Notes: generated by a model not told the origin, from the letters alone. 64,000 bases of DNA from [Clostridium] innocuum (GCA_012317185.1 CP048838.1:930001-994000); one strand, 5' to 3'. Shown: positions 42,144-51,079, counted from the stretch's first letter. Program-made: numbers and translations.

Positions 42144-44498
42144 TCAGGATAGGGAATGCTGTCTCGCATTGTTTGGCTGAGGACGAAGGCCGGGAATCCA
42201 TGGCAGTAAAAGCATTAGGATTTGACGTACGAGAATAGCGGATAGCGCCAGTATTGCGGTCAGGATAAGGAGTCGAAAGGATAGTAACGTGATATGAAGC
42301 AGATTATGAAATAATAGAATGGCTAATATGAATCCTGCAGTCATGCAAATGCAGATCAGCGTCCGCAAACGATTCAAGGGACGTGAGGAATGGTATACAG
42401 CCAGCATGGAAATAACTGCAACACATACATACATCATTGTAACCGCCTCATCATAGCGGATGGAAAAGCCGTCACTCATGAACTCAATAGCCAAAAAGCT
42501 GTATACAATGGCAATCGCGTTGGGTAGCGCATTGCGGAGTACGGTGGAAAGAAAATCACCATTCACTTTCCTGTGATCCGGTTCCAGCATGGTAAGGAAG
42601 GATGGAAAGGCTTCTATTGCAAGATCAATCAGGGTTATCTGAATCGGGATGAATGGAAAAGGAAGATTCATAACAATACAGAGGACTGATAGCAGGATGG
42701 AATATATGGTCTTAATAAAGAACACTCCGGCAACTCTTGTCGCGTTATTCACCACGCGGCGTCCTTCCTTCAGAATCATCGGCAAAGCTGAGAAATCGGA
42801 ATCCAGCAATACAATTTGTGACATCTGCTTAACAGCATCACTCCCCTGTGCGATTGCAATACTGCAATCCGCTTCCTTCAATGCAAGCATATCATTTACA
42901 CCATCACCACTCATTGCGACTGCGTGACCCTTTTTCTGCAATGCCTGTACAAGCAGCTTTTTCTGTAACGGAGTTACCCTGCCGAATACAGCATACTGTT
43001 CAGCAAGCTGCTCAATAACGAATGGATCATCACCGATTCCACTCATATCCAGGCAGGCATTCCAGTTATGAAGTCCTGCCTGCCTGGCGATAGCGGAAAC
43101 CGCAGTTATATGATCACCGGATATGATTTTGATATTCACATCCTCCTCCCGAAAAAACTGCAGCGTTTTTTCTACATGCGGACGTATGGTATCGGTAAAG
43201 ATGACAGCATACAAGGGTTGGATGATTGGGAGTGGCGCATCCTTGTCGATCACCTGAGCACATCTGCCGATCACAACCATTCGCTTACCTTCTTCCATAA
43301 TAGCAGAAAAGGAAGTATCCAGCTTCTCCAGCAGCTTTTCCGGCGCTCCCATAACCAGAGAACCATAGCCTTCAAAATATGCGCTGCTCCATTTGCGAAG
43401 CGAGGAAAATGGAATCCTCGCTTTCGGCTCATGTAGCGCACAGGGACTGATCTGCGCACAAAGCGCCTGATAGGTTGCATTGTTATCGTCGCTGTAGTGT
43501 AAAAAGGAGCGAATATATTCCATATCTGTTTCCGCTTCATCGCAAAGGGGAAGCAGTGCTTCCACCTTTAAATCTCCGGTGGTAATGGTTCCTGTCTTAT
43601 CCAGACACAATGTGTCGACATTGGCCAGTGTTTCCAGTGAATACAGATCCTGTATAAGAACCTTATGCTTTGCCATGCGGCTTACTCCCGCCGCCAGGGA
43701 TACACTGATCAAAAGAACAAGACCCTTGGGAAGCATTCCCAGCAATGCAGCGGAGCTTGTGATAACACTTTCCTGTATGGAATCTCCCCGAAATCCCCAG
43801 GCCTCCAGAAACAACAAAATACCTAAGGGAATAATTGCATAACCACTCAATCTTGTAATACGCTTCATGGCATTTAACAGCCGGGAATTAACTGCACGGA
43901 CTTCCTTTACCTCACTGGCGATACGATTTGCGTAATTCTCCTCACCGACATGGATAATCCGTGCATAACATTTTCCGGATATTATGGAGCTTCCGGATAA
44001 AAGCTGATCCTTTTTGCGTTTATGAATGGGATCGGATTCACCACTTAATAAGGCTTCATTAACTTCAGCCTCTCCCTGTATAAGGACGGCATCACAGACA
44101 ATTTGTTCACCGCTGGACAGAACCATGATATCATCCACAACGAGATCCTGAACATCTACACTGCATACTACACCATCCCGCATGACGGAAACCTTTTGCC
44201 GCATAAGCAGGGAAAGGTCATCTACCAGCTTCTTCGCATGCAGCTCCTGCAGAATGCCAATTACGATATTGCAGATAATCACAGCTAGAAAAAATAAATT
44301 CGACCAGGCATTTACCAGCACCAGTCCCAGTGCAATCAATATATTAAGCAGATTAAATAGGGTGCATATGTTTTCTTTGAAAATCTGCCCGTGAGTCTTC
44401 GTAATAGAATGCGATACGCTGTTTCTCTGATGATTTCTTATGCGTTCTTCTACCTGCTTCTGTGTAAGTCCTTTGATGGCTGTGTTCGTAACTTCCAT
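42144..44498 (-). CDS. P-type cation ATPase, CtpE-like
   Basis: About 784 residues from the ATG at 44498 (AGGTGA upstream; the longer reading to 44537 lacks a site). The phosphorylation motif CLDKTGTIT, a TGES-like LLSGESDP, and the hinge AMSGDGVNDMLALKEADCSIA are complete. About ten membrane helices are present and no N-terminal heavy-metal domain. The pattern GMLPKGLVLLISVSLAAGVS before the phosphorylation site resembles mycobacterial CtpE, a calcium-uptake ATPase, where the text is IPEGLVLL; here the PEGL glutamate is a lysine. The gene is alone and divergent from a DeoR regulator. Ion specificity is uncertain. Confidence 0.88.
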   Translation of the reverse strand: MEVTNTAIKGLTQKQVEERIRNHQRNSVSHSITKTHGQIFKENICTLFNLLNILIALGLVLVNAWSNLFFLAVIICNIVIGILQELHAKKLVDDLSLLMRQKVSVMRDGVVCSVDVQDLVVDDIMVLSSGEQIVCDAVLIQGEAEVNEALLSGESDPIHKRKKDQLLSGSSIISGKCYARIIHVGEENYANRIASEVKEVRAVNSRLLNAMKRITRLSGYAIIPLGILLFLEAWGFRGDSIQESVITSSAALLGMLPKGLVLLISVSLAAGVSRMAKHKVLIQDLYSLETLANVDTLCLDKTGTITTGDLKVEALLPLCDEAETDMEYIRSFLHYSDDNNATYQALCAQISPCALHEPKARIPFSSLRKWSSAYFEGYGSLVMGAPEKLLEKLDTSFSAIMEEGKRMVVIGRCAQVIDKDAPLPIIQPLYAVIFTDTIRPHVEKTLQFFREEDVNIKIISGDHITAVSAIARQAGLHNWNACLDMSGIGDDPFVIEQLAEQYAVFGRVTPLQKKLLVQALQKKGHAVAMSGDGVNDMLALKEADCSIAIAQGSDAVKQMSQIVLLDSDFSALPMILKEGRRVVNNATRVAGVFFIKTIYSILLSVLCIVMNLPFPFIPIQITLIDLAIEAFPSFLTMLEPDHRKVNGDFLSTVLRNALPNAIAIVYSFLAIEFMSDGFSIRYDEAVTMMYVCVAVISMLAVYHSSRPLNRLRTLICICMTAGFILAILLFHNLLHITLLSFRLLILTAILALSAILVRQILMLLLPWIPGLRPQPNNARQHSLS

Positions 44499-44659
44499 TT
44501 CATCACCTAAACTTTCTTTATTGTCTATTATGGCCAATAATCGTTAAGATTCTTTTCGTATCTTCTTAAGAATGTATAAACTTTTTGTTATGTGAGAGGA
44601 AATTTGTTGTTTTCTTAAAAAAAACAAAAATTAAAGTGCATAAACACAAAGTCTTTGGC

Positions 44660-44695
44660 AATTCTGTTATAATAAACTTGTATATATGAGGTGAG
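44660..44695 (+). promoter_or_regulatory. Extended -10 promoter and ribosome site of the DeoR gene
   Basis: TGTTATAAT (44665-44673) is a consensus -10 with the TG extension. No good -35 lies 17 bp upstream, as expected for extended -10 promoters. GAGGTGA at 44688-44694 sets the ATG at 44700. Confidence 0.65.
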
Positions 44696-44699
44696 TGGA

Positions 44700-45485
44700 A
44701 TGAATAATGATAAGAAAGCAAGGCGTCGGCATCAGAGAATCTGTGAAGTGCTCCAGGAGCAGGAGCATATGCAGGTTCTTGAGCTGTGTGAGCTGTTTCA
44801 TGTCTCACCGGCAACGATTCGAAACGACCTGACAGTACTAGAAAAAAAGCAGCTGCTGAAACGTATTCCCGGTGGTGCGGTAAGTATTGGAAGAATGCCG
44901 CAAAATACTATTTTTTCTGCCAGAGAATCGCTCCATATGGATCTGAAGGATAAGATGGCCGACTACGCCGTTGCGCATCTGATCAAAGAAGGGATGAATG
45001 TGGCATTGGATGCCGGTACCACCTGCTGTGCTATTGCAAAGAAGCTGGCAGACGCATCCTGCCGCTGTACGGTTATCACCTATTCTCTTCCTGTAGCCAA
45101 TGCCCTTGTTCATTGTGAGCATATAGAGGTGTTTTTAATGGCCGGACGGCTGGATAAGAAGCACGAATCGTTCCATGATGATGTGGCAGTTGAGGCAATG
45201 AAGCGAATGAACAGTGATGTATTTTTTCTTTCACCCAACGGAATCGATCCGATTGCCGGAATCACCAGCTCTGCAACCGATGAAAATATAATGAAGCGCA
45301 TGATGCATGAGCATGCAGAGGAAACAATAGTTTGTGCAGATCACAGCAAGTTTTTCAAAAAGGCATTTAAAACGATCTGTCAGCTGTCAGATATCAAGGG
45401 AATTTTGAGTGACAGTAAGCTGAGCGGGGAGATACAGCAGAGATACAGCTCCATGGGTGTACGCTTGTATCTGGCAGAGAAATAA
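44700..45485 (+). CDS. DeoR-family transcriptional regulator
   Basis: 261 residues. The N-terminal winged HTH reads HQRICEVLQEQEHMQVLELC and then FHVSPATIRNDLTVLEKKQLLKRIPGGA, the DeoR signature. The C-terminal sensor has MNVALDAGTTCCAIAKKLAD and a conserved VCADHSKFFKKAF. These regulators respond to sugar phosphates. The gene stands alone with its own promoter and terminator; no sugar operon is adjacent, so its target is not visible here. It is divergent from the P-type ATPase. Confidence 0.9.
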   Translation: MNNDKKARRRHQRICEVLQEQEHMQVLELCELFHVSPATIRNDLTVLEKKQLLKRIPGGAVSIGRMPQNTIFSARESLHMDLKDKMADYAVAHLIKEGMNVALDAGTTCCAIAKKLADASCRCTVITYSLPVANALVHCEHIEVFLMAGRLDKKHESFHDDVAVEAMKRMNSDVFFLSPNGIDPIAGITSSATDENIMKRMMHEHAEETIVCADHSKFFKKAFKTICQLSDIKGILSDSKLSGEIQQRYSSMGVRLYLAEK

Positions 45486-45542
45486 GACCGATATGAAGCT
45501 TTGGCTTCTGATGAAATGCACTGTTTCAGGAAAACAAAAAGG

Positions 45543-45579
45543 GAATCCGCCAATTGTGTTAACAATAGAATACGGATTC
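45543..45579 (+). terminator. Terminator after the DeoR gene
   Basis: GAATCCG (45543-45549) pairs with CGGATTC (45573-45579); a long loop and only TT follow on the plus strand. It lies between the DeoR gene and the convergent Dabb gene and may serve both. Confidence 0.5.
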
Positions 45580-45614
45580 TTAAATGAGAAAGCAGCCGCA
45601 AACGTTTGCATTCC

Positions 45615-45905
45615 TCAGTATTCATAATCAACAGTTGCACTGCCACTTCGCACGGCATGAATATAAGGCTTTACCTTTTCTACATGGTAGGTGTTTTTCT
45701 GATAGTCCTCCAATGCCTGCCGATCATCCACCACAAGCTCCAGAACGACATCATAAGAACGCTGGGAATGCAGATAGTCAATTCCGACCTGCACCTCCCG
45801 CAGAAATGGAATCTGCTCCTTCATGGATAAGAACAATGCCTTCACTTTCTCACATTGCTCGATGGAATTATCCTTCATTTTCACAAACAGTATGTGCTTT
45901 ACCAT
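45615..45905 (-). CDS. Dabb-family (stress-response A/B barrel) protein
   Basis: 96 residues matching the dimeric alpha+beta barrel family: MVKHILFVKMKDNS at the start, SYDVVLELVVDDRQALEDYQ in the middle and HVEKVKPYIHAVRSGSATVD at the end. Members are small stress-related or oxygenase-like proteins; the substrate is unknown. It lies 16 bp downstream of the DUF4230 gene with its own aaggagg, so the two are probably co-transcribed. Confidence 0.88.
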   Translation of the reverse strand: MVKHILFVKMKDNSIEQCEKVKALFLSMKEQIPFLREVQVGIDYLHSQRSYDVVLELVVDDRQALEDYQKNTYHVEKVKPYIHAVRSGSATVDYEY

Positions 45906-45921
45906 AACTTCCTTTTCCTCC

Positions 45922-46542
45922 TTATGATTTGAATTTTACTTCGATGCTGTACTGCTCTTTGATTTCCGGTATCATATTGAAGAATTTACGGATTGCGGAT
46001 TGCGATTTTGTCGCCGCCTCACTGAGCAGCCCGTTTTCCACTGCTTCATCCGCTACCTTATCCTTCTGCTGAGTTGCAAATGCCGTATAGTCCTCAATGC
46101 TGATCGGATTGAAAATATTCTTTGTTTCATCATATACCTCTATGCTCTTCTCATCGATGATATTACTCAGAATTTCAACCTCCGGCAGTAAAACGGTTAT
46201 CGTTTTTCCTTTTACATCAACCTCGGCCTGATCCATTCTCACACCGGCCTTCAGCTGTCCTGCATACGTAAGCAGAAAGCTTTTTTTTGTCAACGGGATA
46301 TTCCATCCGTTTAAGGTCAGTGAATTCTCAAATTTCCCCACCTTCGTATAATTATATTCCATGACGGCAAGGTCATTGACCTCCTGCAGCTGCTGTGTCA
46401 GTGCTGTTGATGTGATTTTCGGTTCACTTTGTTTTCCTCCGAAAACGGTTCCTGCAAAGAAGATGACCGCAGCCAGTATACAGATGGCCACAACGCCGCC
46501 GATAGCTTTCTTTGTTTTTCCAAGGGTATCCAGTATTTTCAT
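45922..46542 (-). CDS. DUF4230 membrane-anchored protein
   Basis: 206 residues with an N-terminal anchor (GGVVAICILAAVIFFAGTVF) and an extracytoplasmic DUF4230 domain (LTQQLQEVNDLAVMEYNYTK, VDVKGKTITVLLPEVEILSN). It is of normal length for the family, whose function is not known. GGGAGGTA precedes the ATG. It leads the DUF4230-Dabb pair. Confidence 0.85.
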   Translation of the reverse strand: MKILDTLGKTKKAIGGVVAICILAAVIFFAGTVFGGKQSEPKITSTALTQQLQEVNDLAVMEYNYTKVGKFENSLTLNGWNIPLTKKSFLLTYAGQLKAGVRMDQAEVDVKGKTITVLLPEVEILSNIIDEKSIEVYDETKNIFNPISIEDYTAFATQQKDKVADEAVENGLLSEAATKSQSAIRKFFNMIPEIKEQYSIEVKFKS

Positions 46543-46751
46543 TCTCTACCTCCCGCTATAGGTAAAATTATATCATATTTGACAGATGAAGCCTATATGC
46601 GATATTCTTACATTTTTCTTTCTGCCGAACCTGTGTTTAGCCCGCAGCTTCATTATGAATGCCGGTGAAAATTTCTTATGACTTTTTTGCAGTACAAGCT
46701 TTCTTTTCCTATCTGTTCGTGATACCATAGGGATACGCATGGAGGGATCGT

Positions 46752-47315
46752 ATGCTTTTTTCTATTAAATATGTACATAGACTAAAATGGAATGGTCTGT
46801 ATCAATCATTGATGTGGAGCTGCTTTGGTATAATGTTTATGCTTCTGTATCCGGTTAGTCCGGATTTGATGACGTTTATCGGAGGCGTTATGCTGCTGTT
46901 TCAGGGTGTACCGCAGCTTATTTTATTTCTGGAGGAGGACGAGCGTTTTCTGATTTCACTACTATCCCTGGTAGAGTGTCTGCTGGTCAGCTTTCTGGGG
47001 GTGTGGATGCTGACGAATCCGGAGGAGGTTTATGACACACTGCCGGCTGTTCTGGCCTTTGTCACCTTTCTGCATGCTTTCAGCAATTTGATTATTACAG
47101 GTAGAATACGGCATCTGCAATATTCAAAATGGTGGATTGCTGCGCTTGTTACGGCTGCGAAGATGATAGCTACAGCTGCACTTGCCTTACAATTTCATTT
47201 ACATAGTGAATTTATGGTTGTGGGAACCGGAATTTGTATGCTTCTCGATGCTGTTAGTGATATTTGGATGTGGAAAAAGCTGGAGGCATTGATCATTCAG
47301 GATATGGGAATATAA
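46752..47315 (+). CDS. DUF308/HdeD-like membrane protein
   Basis: 187 residues in six predicted helices arranged in pairs (LMWSCFGIMFMLLYPVSPDL, FIGGVMLLFQGVPQLILFL, SLVECLLVSFLGVWML and onward), a pattern of the HdeD/DUF308 group. In Escherichia coli HdeD helps acid resistance at high density; no such inference is safe here. GGAGG precedes the ATG, and a strong terminator follows. Confidence 0.75.
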   Translation: MLFSIKYVHRLKWNGLYQSLMWSCFGIMFMLLYPVSPDLMTFIGGVMLLFQGVPQLILFLEEDERFLISLLSLVECLLVSFLGVWMLTNPEEVYDTLPAVLAFVTFLHAFSNLIITGRIRHLQYSKWWIAALVTAAKMIATAALALQFHLHSEFMVVGTGICMLLDAVSDIWMWKKLEALIIQDMGI

Positions 47316-47316
47316 T

Positions 47317-47340
47317 GTGCGGAAATCCCGCACTTTTTTT
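47317..47340 (+). terminator. Terminator after the DUF308-like gene
   Basis: GTGCGG and CCGCAC flank a short loop, followed by TTTTTTT. It lies directly after the stop codon. Confidence 0.9.
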
Positions 47341-47414
47341 GAATCATTTTCAGAGCGTTAACTACTTCAAATTGTTCAATGCCTTTGTAATGCTGTATTC
47401 TAAACGTTTTAGAA

Positions 47415-47437
47415 ACCCCTTTTTTAGGGGTATTTTT
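47415..47437 (+). terminator. Second terminator-like hairpin
   Basis: ACCCC and GGGGT flank TTTTTTA, followed by ATTTTTCG. It lies 75 bp after the previous terminator and before the 158-residue gene, with no gene between; it may end an unseen short RNA or be a back-up. Confidence 0.6.
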
Positions 47438-47544
47438 CGTATCTCCACTATTCTTTAAATGTGATAATATGTAGAAGTAAAGGGAAGGACAGTAACAAAA
47501 CAGGCAGAAGCTGGGGGAAGAAGAGAAGTAAGGAGAGCTGAGTC

Positions 47545-48021
47545 ATGTGTGTAAGAAGATATGAGGATAACTGGGGAGAACTGAAGGGGAAGCTGATGGA
47601 GCGGGATGTGCTGGAGGTGCTGTCGTTCAGTGCATTTGCACAGGATGAAAGCGACCTGGAGGAGAAGCTGCGCTACTGTGGAGAAAAGGATATCCACATA
47701 CAGGTGAAGGATGCACGGATAACACCGGATGTGTATCTGGACATCCTGTATCTGATGAAGCGTGAGGAGAAAAAGAAGCGGGAAGAGCAGAAGAAGGCAC
47801 AGTATGAGGGGATCGTAAAGGCGCTGGAAAAGAAGAAAGAGGGAGCGGGGAGCTATGGAAGACCGCGTGCAAGCCTGCCGGAGGATTTCCGGGAACAGGT
47901 GGAATACTGTCAGAAGAACCATATCCCGCTGGAGACCTACCGCAGAAGGACCTCACTGAAAAAGGCCACCTTTTATAAATATGTAAAGGTGCTGCAGAGC
48001 GAGCACGAACATACCTTTTAG
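47545..48021 (+). CDS. Hypothetical protein with resolvase-tail-like HTH
   Basis: 158 residues. The N-terminal 100 are charged and helical (a lysine/glutamate coiled stretch at KREEKKKREEQKKAQYEGIV). The C-terminal 50 read YGRPRASLPEDFREQVEYCQ, then HIPLETYRRRTSLKKATFYK, which resembles the DNA-binding tail of serine recombinases (GRP start, then an HTH). No catalytic serine domain is present. It may be a domesticated remnant or a small DNA-binding protein. I do not know its family. Confidence 0.65.
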   Translation: MCVRRYEDNWGELKGKLMERDVLEVLSFSAFAQDESDLEEKLRYCGEKDIHIQVKDARITPDVYLDILYLMKREEKKKREEQKKAQYEGIVKALEKKKEGAGSYGRPRASLPEDFREQVEYCQKNHIPLETYRRRTSLKKATFYKYVKVLQSEHEHTF

Positions 48022-48045
48022 CATCATAAGAAATAAAATAACAGT

Positions 48046-48086
48046 CGATTTACAGAAACGTATGCAATCCTGTAAACCGGCTTTTC
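48046..48086 (+). terminator. Probable terminator after the 158-residue gene
   Basis: TTTACAG (48049-48055) pairs with CTGTAAA (48070-48076), followed by CCGGCTTTTC. The stem is weak. The region up to 48407 is AT-rich and holds no gene; it should contain the bactofilin promoter. Confidence 0.5.
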
Positions 48087-48407
48087 ATTTTAGCCGCTGC
48101 ATTGAAAAAGAACACAGGCAGTTTCGATGCTTGAAGGAAAACCTCTATCATACAGCTTGTTTCTATAAATATAGAGATAAATATAAAGGTGAAAACACGG
48201 ATGCGGTCCTTTGATGCATCATCTTTTATAAAATCAACATGGTGTTAAAATATACGGATTATACAAATGTCAAGTTTTGTGATAAAAAAGTGAAATTAAC
48301 CGATAAATAAAGCGTTTTTTTGCCTTTTTTGTATTTTGATTATTATGCCAAAATGATATATTTATACATATATCAGAAGACTGTAATTCCTTGAAAGGGG
48401 GATGCTT

Positions 48408-49007
48408 ATGGGCTGGTATCAGAAACAGAAAAGAATATATGAATCCAGACAGCAGAATCATGTACATGATCTGCCAGAGGATGAAGTGGTTCATTCAGAA
48501 CCCAAGAAGGAGGATATGACTAAAATGGAAGAAAACAAAGATGCGCAGCAACCTGTAAAGCCGCAGGAAAGTGCTTCTCTGATTGGAGAACATACAGAAG
48601 TAACAGGTGATGTCAGTACGGATGATGACCTGACAATTTACGGTCGTGTAAAGGGGAATATCAAATGCAGCAAGCGTATTCAGATATATGGGAGTGTGGA
48701 AGGCGATATCCTCTGTCAGGATGCCTCTGTTATACAGGCTGAAATACATGGTAATATTGAATGCAAAGAAACACTGAAGATATCACAGGAAAGCACAGTG
48801 GAAGGAAATATCACAACGACTGCATTGGAAAACGGCGGAGCTGTTCGCGGAGATATTCATGCGGGAGGGCATATTCGCCTGAGTGAAAAATCACAGGTGA
48901 GCGGTGATATCACAGCCGCATCCATAAGTGTTGATCAGGGGGCAGTTATACAGGGCTGTGTTATGATTGGCATCCAGGATACAAACGGCGCACAAAAGGA
49001 AGCGTAA
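48408..49007 (+). CDS. Bactofilin (polymer-forming cytoskeletal protein)
   Basis: 199 residues. A charged N-terminal ~60 residues precede a right-handed beta-helix with regular hydrophobic spacing: SLIGEHTEVTGDVSTDDDLT, IYGRVKGNIKCSKRIQIYGS, VEGDILCQDASVIQAEIHGN and so on. This is the bactofilin fold, which polymerises without nucleotide and often recruits cell-wall enzymes. The ATG at 48408 is preferred since AAAGGGGG lies 6-8 nt upstream. No peptidase partner is adjacent. The N-terminus is longer than the minimal family and could anchor it to the membrane or wall machinery. Confidence 0.9.
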   Translation: MGWYQKQKRIYESRQQNHVHDLPEDEVVHSEPKKEDMTKMEENKDAQQPVKPQESASLIGEHTEVTGDVSTDDDLTIYGRVKGNIKCSKRIQIYGSVEGDILCQDASVIQAEIHGNIECKETLKISQESTVEGNITTTALENGGAVRGDIHAGGHIRLSEKSQVSGDITAASISVDQGAVIQGCVMIGIQDTNGAQKEA

Positions 49008-49017
49008 AAGAAGCCTG

Positions 49018-49166
49018 TTCCTGACAAGACGGTTCTTTCCTGCATTATGATGTTAGTAAAATGGAGAATACAGGTTCTATTGATGCATGCTATAGTATTG
49101 AATTCTCCATTCCTTCCTTGTATCCACAATCGAGTAAAACCTGACGAGGCTGTCAGGATTTTTTGT
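49018..49166 (+). ncRNA. Structured-RNA candidate, copy A
   Basis: A long imperfect hairpin: outer arms CCTGACA and TGTCAGG, then GGTT/AACC, an inner pair GGAGA/TCTCC with TTCTATTGAT in between, and CCACAATCGAG before the closing arm. The outer 3' arm is followed by ATTTTTTG, as in a Rho-independent end. Copy B at 59597-59752 shares the inner blocks (GGTTCTTTC, GGAGA, TTCTATTGAT, TCTCC, CCACAATCGAG) but has a different outer stem that still pairs. No known RNA family is recognised. Confidence 0.5.
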
Positions 49167-49297
49167 TGCTTTAAAGCATTCCAAAACCAAGCATGTATCT
49201 GTGGAGCAGCATATCTGTACGTTTTGACGATTTCCTGTGAGAAATGCAATGATTAAAAAAATATAAGATATGTATCAAGTTACGCTGAAAAGCTTAT

Positions 49298-49398
49298 CGT
49301 TGGGCAGAATTTTCTGTAAAATATGGGTATGTGATGATCCATCCCCAAGATGATCACATGTATCGGAAAGGAAGAGACTGCGATGCAGTCCCCCAACG
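49298..49398. ncRNA. Second structured-RNA candidate downstream of the collagen-like gene
   Basis: CGTTGGG (49298-49304) and CCCAACG (49392-49398) close a region with three internal hairpins: CAGAA/TTCTG, ATGTGATGATC/GATGATCACAT, and GACTGC/GCAGTC. On the plus strand a T-run follows at about 49426. The orientation is not certain, and no riboswitch consensus is matched. It fills the gap between bactofilin and the convergent collagen-like gene. Confidence 0.4.
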
Positions 49399-49487
49399 AA
49401 AAAAGACGGCATCAGTAAATGTCCGCCTTTTTTTATATTTCATAATTTATCACAGAAAGCCTGCATCGATACCTGACTGGTGTCTAT

Positions 49488-50672
49488 TTAACGCTCCAGC
49501 TTCACGATGACCAGTGTCAGCTGACCGTCCGTATTTGCTACATTGGAATTGTAATTGACGGTAAACGGGGTTGCCTGTGTCACCTCGATTATGAAATGAC
49601 TGCTGCCTTCAGCTGTGTTCTGTGGGGAACCTGTTCGTGAATAAATACCAAATTCAATATGCGGTGCTCCGTTGTAGGCCGGGGTTATCTGCATATAGCC
49701 GGCTGTAGACAGTATTGTGCTGACCTCCAGTGAGATCTGATAGAAGCCCGGCTGCAGCAGCAGGGAAGTCGTGGAGGTTGATGTGATATTGCCGGTTGTA
49801 TCCGCAATGCTTTGGTATAACGGCATTGGCTGAGCATTTTCAAAGGCTCTTGCAAAATCAGCAAAGCTGGCAAAGGACTGTGTTTCAATACCGCGTGGTC
49901 CGGTTGCTCCGGTAGCCCCAATCGGACCTGTGCTTCCGGTTGGTCCTGTTGGACCGATTGCTCCATCCGCTCCGGTTGGCCCTGTTGCACCTCTTAATCC
50001 GGTAGGTCCTGTCGGTCCCTGCAATCCTCTAAGTCCCTGTGGCCCGGTCGCACCCGTTGTTCCTGTCGCTCCGGTTGCACCATCTGCCCCTGTATTCCCG
50101 GTAGCCCCGCGTGGTCCGGTAGCCCCTGTTGCTCCGGTCATGCCGGTTGCTCCGGTCGCACCCGTCGGTCCATCTCTTCCATCTAAACCGGTTGGTCCGA
50201 TGTTTCCCGTCGGTCCTGTGACACCGGGGGTTCCGGTAGGTCCCGTTGGTCCGATCAATCCCTGTGGTCCAGGACTTCCGGCAGGTCCTGTTGCACCCGT
50301 CGGTCCGGTAGCGCCATTTTCACCAGTTGCCCCTGTAGCCCCTGTGATGCCGGAGGCTCCGGTATTTCCTGTAGCCCCTGTTGCTCCCCGCGGCCCGGTT
50401 GGCCCCGTAGCCCCATCTGCCCCGGTATTTCCCGTAGCTCCGGTAGGCCCCGTCGGTCCGGTTACTCCAATGCCCGGCCCTGTCGGTCCCATAGGTCCTG
50501 TCGGACCTGCAGGCCCGCGAAAGCCCCTTGGACCTCTCGGCCCCGGACAACATGTATGGGAATAGGGTTCACAGCAGGTATCTGTTGGAATGTCCTCTTG
50601 CAGAGCATGCTCATCCTCACACACTGCATAGTTGTCTGTATAATCGTCATAATATTCATCCTGATATGTCAT
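49488..50672 (-). CDS. Collagen-like surface protein (Gly-X-Thr/Pro repeats)
   Basis: 394 residues. An acidic N-terminus with a CC...CC pair is followed by about 75 uninterrupted or nearly uninterrupted G-X-Y triplets (residues ~43-270), mostly GPT, GAT and GPR, a Thr-rich bacterial collagen. A C-terminal ~120-residue jelly-roll-like domain (FQISLEVSTILSTAGYMQIT type, ending TLVIVKLER) resembles the trimerisation heads of BclA-type proteins. There is no signal peptide or sorting motif, as in exosporium or spore-surface collagens. Repeats make the length variable between strains. Confidence 0.9.
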   Translation of the reverse strand: MTYQDEYYDDYTDNYAVCEDEHALQEDIPTDTCCEPYSHTCCPGPRGPRGFRGPAGPTGPMGPTGPGIGVTGPTGPTGATGNTGADGATGPTGPRGATGATGNTGASGITGATGATGENGATGPTGATGPAGSPGPQGLIGPTGPTGTPGVTGPTGNIGPTGLDGRDGPTGATGATGMTGATGATGPRGATGNTGADGATGATGTTGATGPQGLRGLQGPTGPTGLRGATGPTGADGAIGPTGPTGSTGPIGATGATGPRGIETQSFASFADFARAFENAQPMPLYQSIADTTGNITSTSTTSLLLQPGFYQISLEVSTILSTAGYMQITPAYNGAPHIEFGIYSRTGSPQNTAEGSSHFIIEVTQATPFTVNYNSNVANTDGQLTLVIVKLER

Positions 50673-50999
50673 CTTTTCACCTCATCCTGTCGGATTTCAA
50701 ATACTTCCTTATCCGTTTTATCCTATGTGTACAGGGACATTCTGCACATGGCAAATGCCCAGCAGTGAAGACGGTACCAGGAAAAGTGAGGATAAAAGCT
50801 GTTGGAAATACACTTTCACCGGATATGACCTGCTGTTGTGAAGATACCCCATGTCCGATATCCGACACCGCAGAATCAAAGCACAGAGCACCCCTTCTGT
50901 TTCGTGGGGAACAAGATGGAATAATACACAATACGCTGCTTATAATACAATTCCAGCAAAATATATTCTGAAAGGAAATGAATGAGAAAGCGTTTAAAA

Positions 51000-51031
51000 G
51001 GCAGGTGAGGAATATCGAACCGGCACCTGCC
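51000..51031 (-). terminator. Terminator of the MerR gene
   Basis: GGCAGGTG (51000-51007) pairs with CACCTGCC (51024-51031); on the minus strand the stem is followed by TTTTAAACG. The remaining bases between 50673 and 51079 show no gene. Confidence 0.7.
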
Positions 51032-51079
51032 CTCTATGTACATAACTGCATGTAATGCTTGCGCTCACTTGGGGAGATA

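Noticed and set aside
44566..44814. 82-residue minus-strand frame before the DeoR gene
   Set aside because: It covers the DeoR promoter and start region on the opposite strand, with no start signal of its own.
49900..50560. CRISPR or satellite array
   Set aside because: The 9-bp periodicity is the collagen G-X-Y codon pattern.
49930..50565. Pro/Val-rich open frame on the plus strand
   Set aside because: It is the antisense reading of the Gly-X-Y collagen repeats (GPVAPVAPV pattern) and not a separate gene.
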